In this document: positions 30,150 through 37,978 of the stretch, piece after piece | Position numbering within the stretch: position 1 is the first letter of the stretch | How the letters are laid out: every line of letters begins with the position of its first letter | The notes under the pieces: model-generated | The model's input: only the letters and a program-made list of their open reading frames with translations | Databases searched by the model: none | What the model was told of the DNA's origin: nothing | NCBI GenBank assembly: GCA_024644015.1 | Contig: JAHELV010000039.1 | Coordinates: forward strand, 1 to 37,988 | Source of the DNA: Nitriliruptorales bacterium | GTDB taxonomy: Bacteria; Actinomycetota; Nitriliruptoria; Euzebyales; JAHELV01 | DNA length: 37,988 nt | Direction of reading: 5' to 3' | Made by a program: the position numbers and the translations under genes

Positions 30150-31716
30150 GCCAGCTGACCCCGGCGGGCCCGGCGCGCAGCCCGGCACCGTCTACCTGGT
30201 CGGTGGCGGTCCGGGTGACCCGACGCTGGTGACCCTGCGAGCCGCGCGACTGCTGCGTACCGCGACGGTCGTCGCGTACGACCGGCTGGCGCCGTCCGCC
30301 GCACTGGCACTGTGCCGTCCCGACGCACGTCTGATCTACGTGGGCAAGTCGCCGAGACGTCACGCGCTGGCGCAGCACGAGATCGACGCGCTGCTCGTGG
30401 AGCAGGCCTGTGCCGGCGAGGCGGTCGTCCGCTTCAAGGGCGGCGATCCGTTCGTGCTGGGCCGCGGGTCCGAGGAGGCGCAGGCCTGCCGCGCCGCCGA
30501 CGTGCCCTTCGAGGTGGTTCCGGGCGTCACGTCGGCGATCGCCGGGCCCGCCTACGCCGGGATCCCGGTGACCCACCGGGGGCTGGCGCCCGCGTTCGCG
30601 GTGGTGACCGGTCACGAGGACCCCACCAGGGACGAGACGCAGGTTGACTACGACGCGCTCGCGCGGTTCCCGGGCACCCTCGTCCTGTTGATGGGCGTCG
30701 GACGGATCGCTGCGATCGCCACCGCGCTGCAGCGAGCGGGTCGACAGCCGTCGACGCCGGTCGCCGTGATCCAGTGGGCGTCGACACCACGCCAGCGAAC
30801 GGTGGTGGCGACGTTGGACACGGTCGCCCAGAGCATCGCCGATGCGGGCCTGTCGTCGCCCGCAGTGATCGTCGTCGGCGACGTCGCCGCGTTGCAGCCC
30901 GAGCTCGCGTGGTTCGAGGGGCCGGGTGTGGAGTGGATCACCCGACGCCGGCCGCTGCACGGTCGCCGGGTGCTGGTCCCACGCACCCGACAGCAGGCCA
31001 GCGAGCTGTCAGCGCGACTGCGCGCGCTGGGTGCCGAGCCGGTGGAGGCCCCGACCATCGCGATCGAGCGGACCCGCGAACCGGAGGTGCTGCGCAAGCG
31101 GCTCGCCGAGATCGCCGACGGCGCGTTCGACTGGATGGCGCTGACGAGCGTGAACGGCGTGAGCGCGTTGTGGGAGCAGATCCTCGCCGCCGGCGCGGAC
31201 GCCCGTTCGCTGGCACGCACCCGGGTCGCTGCGGTCGGCTCGGGCACGGCGGAGGCGCTGCGCCGGCACGGGCTGGTGCCGGATCTGGTACCTGCCCACT
31301 ACACCACGCGCGGCCTGGCCGCCGCGTTGATCGCCACCGGTGGACCGCGCCGGGTGCTGCTGCCGCGCGCCGACATCGCCACCCCCACCCTGGCCGACCT
31401 GCTACGTGCGGCCGGCTGGGAGGTCGTCGAGGTCGAGGCCTACCGGACCGTACGCGTACCGGCGCTCGACGCCGCGGTGGGTGGGGCCCTGCTCGACGGC
31501 GGCATCGATGTGGTCGCGTTCGCATCGTCGTCGACGGTGCGCAACCTCGTCCACCTGCTCGACGGCGACCTGCACCCGTCGGTGCGTGTGGCGTCGATCG
31601 GTCCGGTGACGTCGGACACCTGCGCTGAGCTCGGCGTACGGGTCGACGCCGAGGCGGACCCACACGATCTCGACGGCCTCGTGGCCGCGGTCGTGACCGC
31701 CGCGACACGCCATTGA
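30139..31716 (+). CDS. Uroporphyrinogen-III C-methyltransferase / uroporphyrinogen-III synthase fusion
   Basis: 525 residues from the ATG at 30139. Residues about 15-255 are the SUMT (CobA/CysG-A) domain: VYLVGGGPGDPTLVTLRAARLL, VRFKGGDPFVLGRG, VVPGVTSAIAGPAYAGIPVTHRG and LVLLMGVGRI. Residues about 270-520 are HemD: RVLVPRTRQQASELSARL, DWMALTSVNGVSAL, AVGSGTAEALRRHG and VAFASSSTVRNL. HemD closes hydroxymethylbilane to uroporphyrinogen III; SUMT methylates it toward precorrin-2 and siroheme. The fusion is common in actinobacteria. It feeds both heme and, with the gene at 27277, siroheme. Confidence 0.95.
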   Translation: MPAEPADPGGPGAQPGTVYLVGGGPGDPTLVTLRAARLLRTATVVAYDRLAPSAALALCRPDARLIYVGKSPRRHALAQHEIDALLVEQACAGEAVVRFKGGDPFVLGRGSEEAQACRAADVPFEVVPGVTSAIAGPAYAGIPVTHRGLAPAFAVVTGHEDPTRDETQVDYDALARFPGTLVLLMGVGRIAAIATALQRAGRQPSTPVAVIQWASTPRQRTVVATLDTVAQSIADAGLSSPAVIVVGDVAALQPELAWFEGPGVEWITRRRPLHGRRVLVPRTRQQASELSARLRALGAEPVEAPTIAIERTREPEVLRKRLAEIADGAFDWMALTSVNGVSALWEQILAAGADARSLARTRVAAVGSGTAEALRRHGLVPDLVPAHYTTRGLAAALIATGGPRRVLLPRADIATPTLADLLRAAGWEVVEVEAYRTVRVPALDAAVGGALLDGGIDVVAFASSSTVRNLVHLLDGDLHPSVRVASIGPVTSDTCAELGVRVDAEADPHDLDGLVAAVVTAATRH

Positions 31717-31774
31717 TGCCGCTGGTCGCGGACGTGCGCGAGCGTCGCTGCAGCTGACCGCGTCAGGGCGGACC

Positions 31775-31802
31775 GCCGGCTCCGCACCTGTCCCCAGCCG
31801 GC
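31775..31802 (+). terminator. Weak hairpin between the hemD fusion and hemB
   Basis: GCCGGCT (31775-31781) and AGCCGGC (31796-31802) form a 7-bp perfect stem with a 14-base loop in the 121-base gap. No U-tract follows. It could be a weak terminator before the hemB promoter. Confidence 0.3.
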
Positions 31803-31825
31803 AGGCAGGGACGGTGCAGCCCCGT

Positions 31826-31831
31826 TAGGCT
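31826..31831 (+). promoter_or_regulatory. Candidate -10 box for near-leaderless hemB mRNA
   Basis: TAGGCT ends six bases before the hemB ATG, and no Shine-Dalgarno is present. This suggests a leaderless transcript separate from the upstream hem operon. No -35 is apparent. Confidence 0.4.
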
Positions 31832-31837
31832 CCTGGT

Positions 31838-32836
31838 ATGCAGCCACCGCCGTTTCCGCTGGCTCGACCGCGCCGTCTCCGCCGCTCGCCGGCGGTCCGG
31901 GCGCTGGTGCGCGAGACCGGCCTCACATCCGACCGTCTGGTCGCGCCGCTGTTCGTCAAGGAGGGGATCACCGAACCCCGGCCGGTCGCGTCGATGCCGG
32001 GGGTCGTCCAGCACACGATGTCCAGCCTGCGCGACGAGGTCAAGGACCTGCGCGCCGCCGGCGTCGGTGCGGTCCTGCTGTTCGGTGTCCCGCTGGCCAA
32101 GGACGGCGTCGGGTCGGAGGCCTGGAACGACGACGGCGTGCTGCAACAGGCGCTGCGGGCGCTGCGCGACGACCACGATGACGGCATGGTGCTGATCGCC
32201 GACACCTGCCTGGACGAGTACACGTCGCACGGTCACTGTGGGCCTCTGCGCGAGGACGGCTCGATCGACAACGACGCGGCCAACGAGGCGTATGCCCGCG
32301 CGGCGGTGAGCCAGGCGGCGGCGGGCGCTGATCTCGTCGCTCCGTCGGGGATGATGGACGGGCAGGTGGCCGCGCTCCGCGGCGCGCTCGATGCCCACGG
32401 GTACGCCGAGACGGTCGGCATCATGGCCTACTGCTCCAAGTACGCCAGCGCGCTGTACGGGCCGTTCCGCGACGCTGCGGAGTGCGCGCCGCAGTTCGGC
32501 GACAGGACGACGTATCAGCTCGATCCCGCCAACGCCGACGAAGGCGTTCGTGAGGCTCTGGCTGACGTCGCGGAGGGCGCCGACGTGCTGCTCGTCAAGC
32601 CCGCGGCGACCTACCTCGACGTGGTCCTGCGGGTCAAGCAGGCGACCCGCCTGCCGCTGGCGGCGTACCACGTGTCGGGCGAGTACGCCATGGTGCACGC
32701 CGCCGCAGCGCGCGGGTGGCTCGATGGCGACCGCGCCATGGCCGAGGTGCTCACGTCGATCCGTCGTGCGGGCGCTGATCTGGTCATCACCTACGCGGCC
32801 GGGTGGATGGCGCGGCGCCTGCGCGACCACGCGTGA
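31838..32836 (+). CDS. hemB: Delta-aminolevulinic acid dehydratase (porphobilinogen synthase)
   Basis: 332 residues. Schiff-base lysines are Lys201 (YCSKYASALYGPFRDAA) and Lys254 (VLLVKPAATYL). The active-site metal region reads DTCLDEYTSHGHCG: Cys124 and Cys134 are present, but the middle cysteine of the classical zinc CxC...C site is Asp126. It condenses two aminolevulinates into porphobilinogen. It lies 121 bases after the hemD fusion, with its own -10-like box, so it may be transcribed independently. N-terminal RPRRLRRSPAVRALVRET and LFVKEGI are typical. Which metal it uses cannot be decided from sequence. Confidence 0.96.
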   Translation: MQPPPFPLARPRRLRRSPAVRALVRETGLTSDRLVAPLFVKEGITEPRPVASMPGVVQHTMSSLRDEVKDLRAAGVGAVLLFGVPLAKDGVGSEAWNDDGVLQQALRALRDDHDDGMVLIADTCLDEYTSHGHCGPLREDGSIDNDAANEAYARAAVSQAAAGADLVAPSGMMDGQVAALRGALDAHGYAETVGIMAYCSKYASALYGPFRDAAECAPQFGDRTTYQLDPANADEGVREALADVAEGADVLLVKPAATYLDVVLRVKQATRLPLAAYHVSGEYAMVHAAAARGWLDGDRAMAEVLTSIRRAGADLVITYAAGWMARRLRDHA

Positions 32837-32914
32837 GCGCCATTCGGCCGGCAACGTGGGTGCGGTTGCGCCCGGATCCGGGTGGGCGTGCACCCGCCCT
32901 GCGCGTGGCCCGGC

Positions 32915-33268
32915 ATGACTGACGATCCTCGAGCAGCCGTCGAGGCGCACGTCGCGGCGTTCAACCGCTGCGACATCGCGGCGGTGATGGCCGGCTTCGC
33001 CGACGACGCGGTCTTCTCGACAGCCGATCAGACGGCCATCGGCGCCCGTGCGATCCGATCGCTGTTCGCCGACAGCTTCGCGTCGCCGATCGCCGCCGAA
33101 CTGGCCGTCGGGCGGTCCGTGGTGGACGGTGACACCGTCGCATGCGAGCTCGTCGAACGGCTCACCGTCGACGACGCGACCCACGTGGTGGAGGTGGCGG
33201 CCTTCTACACCGTGCGGCACGCCCGACTCGTGCGTGTCCGGATCTACCGTGACCTTCCGCCCGACTGA
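32915..33268 (+). CDS. SnoaL-like/NTF2-fold protein
   Basis: 117 residues from the ATG at 32915. The NTF2/SnoaL-like cone is suggested by the N-terminal helix HVAAFNRCDIAAVMAGFADDAVF, the IGARAIRSLF helix, and the alternating beta strands GDTVACELVERLTV and ARLVRVRIYRD at the end. Such proteins bind small hydrophobic ligands or act as isomerases or cyclases; substrate unknown. It lies 78 bases after hemB and 79 bases before the aldo/keto reductase gene. No clear ribosome-binding site is seen; GTG starts upstream in frame are possible. Confidence 0.75.
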   Translation: MTDDPRAAVEAHVAAFNRCDIAAVMAGFADDAVFSTADQTAIGARAIRSLFADSFASPIAAELAVGRSVVDGDTVACELVERLTVDDATHVVEVAAFYTVRHARLVRVRIYRDLPPD

Positions 33269-33347
33269 ACAACCACGCTCCACGCTGCACCCGCGTCGCA
33301 TGGCGCACTAGGCTCGGCACCCCACGCGACCCCAGGAGTCAGACGCC

Positions 33348-34355
33348 ATGCGGTACCGCCAGCTCACGCCGGACATCGAGGTCAGCGAGATCGGCTTCGG
33401 CAACTGGACGGTGACAACGGGATGGTGGGGCGAGTACAGCGAGGCCGAGGCCGTGAGCCTGCACCGTGCGGCGTTCGACGCCGGCGTCACGTTCTTCGAC
33501 ACCGCCGACGCGTACGCCGAAGGACACGGCGAGCAGGTGCTCGGCAAGGCGCTGGCCGGCGTGCGCGACCAGGTCGTGATCGCCACCAAGTTCGGGTACG
33601 ACATCTCGGACGAGTCGACGGCGAATCGCCGCGGCCAGCAGGAGCGGGCCAAGGACTTCTCGCTCGACACGGTGCGCAACGCCTTGGATGCCAGCCTGGC
33701 CCGGCTGGGTGTCGAACACATCGACCTGTGGCAGCTGCACAACCCGCGGATGGGCCACATCGACGACGACGCGCTGTTCGCGTTCCTCGACGAGGCGAGG
33801 GCCGCCGGCAAGATCCGCGCGTTCGGTGTCGCGCTGGGCCCAAAGATCGGCTGGCTCGACGAGGGGGTCCACGCGATGCGCACGCGTCGGGTGCCGGCGA
33901 TGCAGATGATCTACAACCTGCTCGAGCAGTCCCCGGGGCGCGAGCTGCTCGACACCGCCGCGCAGACGGGCACCCAGATGATCGTCCGCGTGCCCCATTC
34001 GAGCGGGATGCTCGAAGGCAACCTGACCGCGGACACCGTGTTCCCCAAGACCGACCACCGCCGCCACCGGCCCCGTAGCTGGCTGCTGGAGGGGGTTCAG
34101 AAGGTCGCCGCGCTCGACTTCCTCACCGGATCCGGGCGGACGTTGGGCCAGGCGGCGCTGCGCTGGGTGCTGGCCGATCCCAACGTCGCGACCACGCTGC
34201 CCAACATCTACGGCCGTGAGCAGATCACCGAGTTCGCCGGTGCGGCGTCGGTGCCGGATCTGACCGCGCAGGAGCTGAGCCGTGTGGCGATGCTCTACGC
34301 CGACAACTTCGGTGTCACCCCAGCGGCCGACCAGACGACGAAGGTCAACGCGTGA
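33348..34355 (+). CDS. Aldo/keto reductase
   Basis: 335 residues. Catalytic tetrad: Asp and Tyr in FFDTADAYAEGHGE, Lys in ATKFGYD, and His in LWQLHNPRM. The start MRYRQLTPDIEVSEIGFG is typical, and CCAGGAG 10 bases upstream is the ribosome-binding site. TAGGCT at 33309-33314 is a -10 candidate giving a short leader. Several actinobacteria keep an aldo/keto reductase gene close to hemL, but the substrate is unknown. The stop is in the same frame as hemL, 57 bases before its ATC start candidate. Confidence 0.93.
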   Translation: MRYRQLTPDIEVSEIGFGNWTVTTGWWGEYSEAEAVSLHRAAFDAGVTFFDTADAYAEGHGEQVLGKALAGVRDQVVIATKFGYDISDESTANRRGQQERAKDFSLDTVRNALDASLARLGVEHIDLWQLHNPRMGHIDDDALFAFLDEARAAGKIRAFGVALGPKIGWLDEGVHAMRTRRVPAMQMIYNLLEQSPGRELLDTAAQTGTQMIVRVPHSSGMLEGNLTADTVFPKTDHRRHRPRSWLLEGVQKVAALDFLTGSGRTLGQAALRWVLADPNVATTLPNIYGREQITEFAGAASVPDLTAQELSRVAMLYADNFGVTPAADQTTKVNA

Positions 34356-34412
34356 CGGTGGAGACGTCCCGCCGGGTGGTGCCGGCCGCCTGTCCGAAGC
34401 GGAGGTAACCCC

Positions 34413-35729
34413 ATCAGCGCGAAACGCGACGTACGTCTCACGACCCGGTCCTCCGCGGACACCTCAGCCGAGCTGTTCGCCCGCGCCGAGCAGGTCATTC
34501 CCGGCGGGGTCAACTCGCCGGTCCGGGCGTTTCGCAGCGTCGGTGGCACACCGCGGTTCATCGCCCACGGCGAGGGCGCGTACATGCACGACGTCGACGG
34601 CAACCGCTACATCGACTACGTCAACAGCTGGGGCCCGCTGATCCTCGGCCACGCGCGCGCCGAGGTGCTCGCAGCCGCACAGGAGGCGCTGGCGCACGGA
34701 TCGAGCTTCGGTGCGCCGACCGAGGCCGAGGTCGCCCTCGCGGAGGAGGTCGTGGCACGCGTGCCCGCGATCGACCAGGTGCGGTGCGTATCGAGTGGCA
34801 CCGAGGCGACGATGAGCGCGATCCGCCTGGCCCGCGGCGCCACCGGCCGGTCCAAGCTGATCAAGTTCGCCGGGCATTACCACGGCCACAGCGACGCGCT
34901 GCTGGTAGCGGCCGGCAGCGGTGTCGCGACGTTCGGCCTGCCCGACTCGCCCGGGGTCACGGAGGGCGCAGCCGCTGACACGACGGTGGTCGCCTGGAAC
35001 GATCGGGCGGCGATCGACTCGGTCTTCGACGAGAGCGGTGACCAGGTCGCAGTCGTCATCTGTGAACCGGTCGCGGCCAACATGGGTGTGGTGCCACCCG
35101 AGGACGGCTTCCTCGCACACCTGCGCGAACTGACGACCCGGCACGGCGCACTGCTGCTGTTCGACGAGGTGATGACGGGCTTTCGCCTGGCCCCGGGTGG
35201 CGCCTGCGAGGTGTATGGGGTCACGCCGGACCTGGTGGCTCTCGGCAAGGTCGTCGGCGGCGGATTCCCGCTCGCGGCGTTCGGCGGTCGTGCCGACGTC
35301 ATGGGACAGCTTGCGCCGAGCGGGCCCGTGTACCAGGCCGGCACCCTCTCGGGCAACCCCGTCGCGGTCGCAGCGGGGCTCGCGCAGCTGCGGCTGCTCG
35401 ACGACGGCGTGTACCGGGGGCTCGACCGGCGTGCCGACCGCCTGCTCGACGGCTTGGCCGCGGTGTTCTCCGAACACGGGATCGGCGTGCAGATCCAGAG
35501 GGTGCGTTCGTTGGCAGGCCTGTTCTTCGCCGACGAGCCGGTGCGCGACTTCGAGGACGCGAAGGCCGCCGACCACGGCCGCTACGCGCGGTTCTTCCAC
35601 GGCATGCTCGACGCGGGCATCTACCTGCCGCCCTCGGGATACGAGGCGTTCTTCTTCAGCCTCGCCCAGTCCGACGACGACCTTGACGCCACGGTCGCCG
35701 CGGCGGACCAGGTCGCGAGCACGCTGTAG
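34413..35729 (+). CDS. hemL: Glutamate-1-semialdehyde 2,1-aminomutase with non-canonical ATC start
   Basis: About 438 residues, full family length only if translation starts upstream of the first in-frame ATG (34584). From 34356 (just after the preceding stop) to 34584 this frame contains no ATG, GTG or TTG. Yet the conserved N-terminus SAELFARAEQVIPGGVNSPVR-like block (ELFARAEQVIPGGVNSPV) is encoded there. GGAGGT (34401-34406) lies six bases before an in-frame ATC (34413-34415), so ATC is the best start; an in-frame CTG at the ELF block is less likely. The PLP lysine (about residue 279) is in LGKVVGGGFPL, and GEGAYMHDVDGNRYIDYV and DEVMTGFRLAPGG are conserved. It converts glutamate-1-semialdehyde to 5-aminolevulinate. 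Confidence 0.93.
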   Translation: MSAKRDVRLTTRSSADTSAELFARAEQVIPGGVNSPVRAFRSVGGTPRFIAHGEGAYMHDVDGNRYIDYVNSWGPLILGHARAEVLAAAQEALAHGSSFGAPTEAEVALAEEVVARVPAIDQVRCVSSGTEATMSAIRLARGATGRSKLIKFAGHYHGHSDALLVAAGSGVATFGLPDSPGVTEGAAADTTVVAWNDRAAIDSVFDESGDQVAVVICEPVAANMGVVPPEDGFLAHLRELTTRHGALLLFDEVMTGFRLAPGGACEVYGVTPDLVALGKVVGGGFPLAAFGGRADVMGQLAPSGPVYQAGTLSGNPVAVAAGLAQLRLLDDGVYRGLDRRADRLLDGLAAVFSEHGIGVQIQRVRSLAGLFFADEPVRDFEDAKAADHGRYARFFHGMLDAGIYLPPSGYEAFFFSLAQSDDDLDATVAAADQVASTL

Positions 35730-35834
35730 GGGTGCCGCCACCGATACTCGCTCACGGGCCGCCGTCGGGCGCCCTCAGCCGCGCGCCACGCCCGTAGGGT
35801 GGTGGCCACGGCTCGTCAACGCCATGGATCGTGC

Positions 35835-36473
35835 ATGTCCAGCGCATACGTCAGCCACGTCAACGTCGCGATTCCACGACCCAAGATGGTGGGCAACCGG
35901 GTGATCGACACCGCGATCGACAAGCACGCGGCCGAGGGTGCCGTTGCGGTCGGGCTCACCGGTTTCGTGTCCGATCGGGTCGGCAACCCCACCTATCACG
36001 GAGGCAGCGACCGGGCGTTGTATGCCTTCGCCGGTGAGGACTACGACTGGTGGGCGGACGAACTCGACCGCGTGCTGCGCCCGGGGCTGTTCGGCGAGAA
36101 CCTGACCACCCGGGGCATCGACGTCAACGCCGCGCTGATCGGCGAGCGGTGGCGCATCGGCACCGCGACGGTTGCGCTGTCGGGTCCTCGGGTCCCGTGC
36201 GCGACGTTCGCCGCGCAGATGGGCGAGAGGGGCTGGGTGCGCAGGTTCGGCGCACTGGACCGGCCGGGCGCCTATCTGCGGGTGCTGGAACCCGGCGCGG
36301 TCCGGGCGGGCGACGAGATCGCCGTGCTGGACCGGCCGGACCACGACGTGACCGTCTCCGACACCCACCGCATCTACCGACGTGACCGCAGCGAGGCCGC
36401 ACGCATGATCGACCTGCCTCACCTCGTCTCCGACCTGGCGCAGTGGGCGCACGACCACACCGCCGGCGGTTGA
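35835..36473 (+). CDS. MOSC-domain protein (YiiM-like)
   Basis: 212 residues from the ATG at 35835. The block HGGSDRALYAFAGEDYDWWA, ENLTTRGIDVNAALIGERWRIG and SGPRVPCATFAAQM (Cys122) are the MOSC signatures, the cysteine being the probable molybdenum-cofactor sulfur carrier site. Relatives handle sulfur for molybdoenzymes or detoxify hydroxylated bases. TAGGGT (35795-35800) may be its -10. An in-frame GTG at 35799 is an alternative start but adds atypical sequence. It is convergent with the DUF72 gene. Confidence 0.88.
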   Translation: MSSAYVSHVNVAIPRPKMVGNRVIDTAIDKHAAEGAVAVGLTGFVSDRVGNPTYHGGSDRALYAFAGEDYDWWADELDRVLRPGLFGENLTTRGIDVNAALIGERWRIGTATVALSGPRVPCATFAAQMGERGWVRRFGALDRPGAYLRVLEPGAVRAGDEIAVLDRPDHDVTVSDTHRIYRRDRSEAARMIDLPHLVSDLAQWAHDHTAGG

Positions 36474-36490
36474 TGGGCGCCCCGCGGCAA

Positions 36491-37390
36491 TCAGTCGAGC
36501 GCTGCAAGCAGGTCCGCGAGCTGGCGGGCGTTGCGTACGCCGTAGTCCTGATAGCAGTTGTTGAACAACGCGTGCGTGTCGCTTGCCGACGCCGAGAGCT
36601 CGGCCACCCTGGGCGCCCATGTGGCCAGCTCGTCCTCGGAGTACAGATAGCGGAAGCGCTCGGCGGGGGAGATGCCCGTCGCCTCCCACGCGTCGGCGTT
36701 GTGGCCGTGGAAGCGGATCACCGCGAGGTCGGCGGTCGCCGCGATCACCGGTGGGACCGACGAATCGAAGCCCTGCGGCTCGTCGACGCAGACGTACGCC
36801 AGACCCTGGCGTTCGAGCTGCTGCAACGTCTTGGGCCCGCTCTCTCCGGAGAACCAGCTGCCGTGGCGGAACTCGACGGCCACGTCGTACTCGGGCAGCC
36901 GGTCGGCCAGCGAGTCGAGGTAGCGGCGGTTGTCACGCCGGTTGGTGAACCACTTGGGGAACTGGAGGAAGACGGCGCCGAGCTTGCCGGCCGAGTGCAG
37001 CGGCAGCAGCGCGTCGGCGAAGCGCTCGAAGGCCAGGTCGACGCCCGCCTCAGGCAGGTGCGACAGGTAGATGGACCGCCGGTCGGCGTGGTCGGCCGGC
37101 AGGTGTGCGAGGACGTCGTCCCACACCGCGTCAGGTCGTGCCGGGTGGTGCGTCAGCAGCGCGAACGCCTTGACGTCCATACGGAAGTCCGCCGGTGTTC
37201 GCTCGGCCCACAGACCGACCAGCTCCTGCGTCGGCGGGTAGTAGTAGGTGGCGTCGACCTCGACGACGTCGAACTGTGACGCGTAGTACTTCAGTCGGTC
37301 CTCGGCGGACATCGACCGCTGCGGATACCAATCGGTGTCGCGGACCAGCGTGCGGTCCGTCCATGATGCCGTGCCGACCCGGGTGTCCAT
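36491..37390 (-). CDS. DUF72 family protein (YecE-like)
   Basis: 299 residues of the DUF72 TIM-barrel family. The N-terminus VGTASWTDRTLV, FDVVEVDATYYYPPT, FLQFPKWFTN, VAVEFRHGSWF, VCVDEPQGF and AVIRFHGHNADAW are its usual blocks; the last includes conserved Arg and His. The biochemical function of DUF72 is not established. TATGGT (minus strand, 37406-37401) lies 10 bases before the ATG and could give a nearly leaderless message. It is convergent with the MOSC gene, with only 17 bases between stops. Confidence 0.93.
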   Translation of the reverse strand: MDTRVGTASWTDRTLVRDTDWYPQRSMSAEDRLKYYASQFDVVEVDATYYYPPTQELVGLWAERTPADFRMDVKAFALLTHHPARPDAVWDDVLAHLPADHADRRSIYLSHLPEAGVDLAFERFADALLPLHSAGKLGAVFLQFPKWFTNRRDNRRYLDSLADRLPEYDVAVEFRHGSWFSGESGPKTLQQLERQGLAYVCVDEPQGFDSSVPPVIAATADLAVIRFHGHNADAWEATGISPAERFRYLYSEDELATWAPRVAELSASASDTHALFNNCYQDYGVRNARQLADLLAALD

Positions 37391-37432
37391 CTACGCCGAC
37401 ACCATAGGGGACATGGCCGGTCGTCACCGCCG

Positions 37433-37978
37433 TCACGGCGCCAGCCGCCGCGCCATCAGGATGTCGGGCCTACCGAGTCCGTTGGCGTCGGGTACGACGC
37501 CGACGACCTCGAAGCCGAGCCGGCGGTAGAAGGCGAACGGATGGCCCTTGCGGTCCTCGATGTCACGTAGGCGGCCGAGAATGTCGGGATACAGGTCCAC
37601 TCCGCCGATCGACGTCATCTCGTCCTCGTCGTCGGTGCCCAACATGACCGTCACGACGCCACGCGCGGCGAGCTCGCGCAGCAGCGCCTCGACGAGCGCA
37701 CGTCCGATGCCCCGACCACGAACGTCGGCGGCGACGACCAGCGGGTGCAGCTCCCACGTCTGGTCGCCGTAGTCGGTCGGCAGCGCGCCGATCCAGCCGA
37801 GCAGGGCGCCACCATCGACCGCCGAAATGGCAACCCTGTCCGCCGAGAGCGCTTCGTGCACCTCGGTGAGCGCGTCGGCGATCGTCGGCCACGCCCTCGG
37901 CCAGTGCTCGGCGAACGCCTCTTGGAGCAGCGTCGCAGCGTGGCGGGACAACTCGTGGGTCAGTGGTGCGAGTTGCAT
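37433..37978 (-). CDS. GNAT-family N-acetyltransferase
   Basis: 181 residues. The acetyl-CoA-binding motif is ELHPLVVAADVRGRGIGRALVEALL, the R-x-x-G-x-G/A loop being VRGRGIG. The end reads PFAFYRRLGFEVVGVVPDANG. The overall arrangement (ELHPLVV, VMLGTDDEDEMTS, KGHPFAFYRRLGF) resembles AAC(6')-like acetyltransferases of amines, and aminoglycoside or protein/amine acetylation are both possible. The start at 37978 is near the window edge; only ten bases precede it, so regulation is not visible. Confidence 0.85.
   Translation of the reverse strand: MQLAPLTHELSRHAATLLQEAFAEHWPRAWPTIADALTEVHEALSADRVAISAVDGGALLGWIGALPTDYGDQTWELHPLVVAADVRGRGIGRALVEALLRELAARGVVTVMLGTDDEDEMTSIGGVDLYPDILGRLRDIEDRKGHPFAFYRRLGFEVVGVVPDANGLGRPDILMARRLAP

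Noticed and set aside
31763-33301. 512-codon minus-strand open frame opposite hemB
   Set aside because: Antisense to hemB and the SnoaL-like gene, with no protein-family pattern.
34282-34641. Frameshift explanation for the missing hemL start
   Set aside because: The neighbouring frame does not encode the HemL N-terminus. The N-terminal HemL block is in the same frame as the rest, so no shift is needed; only the start codon is unusual.
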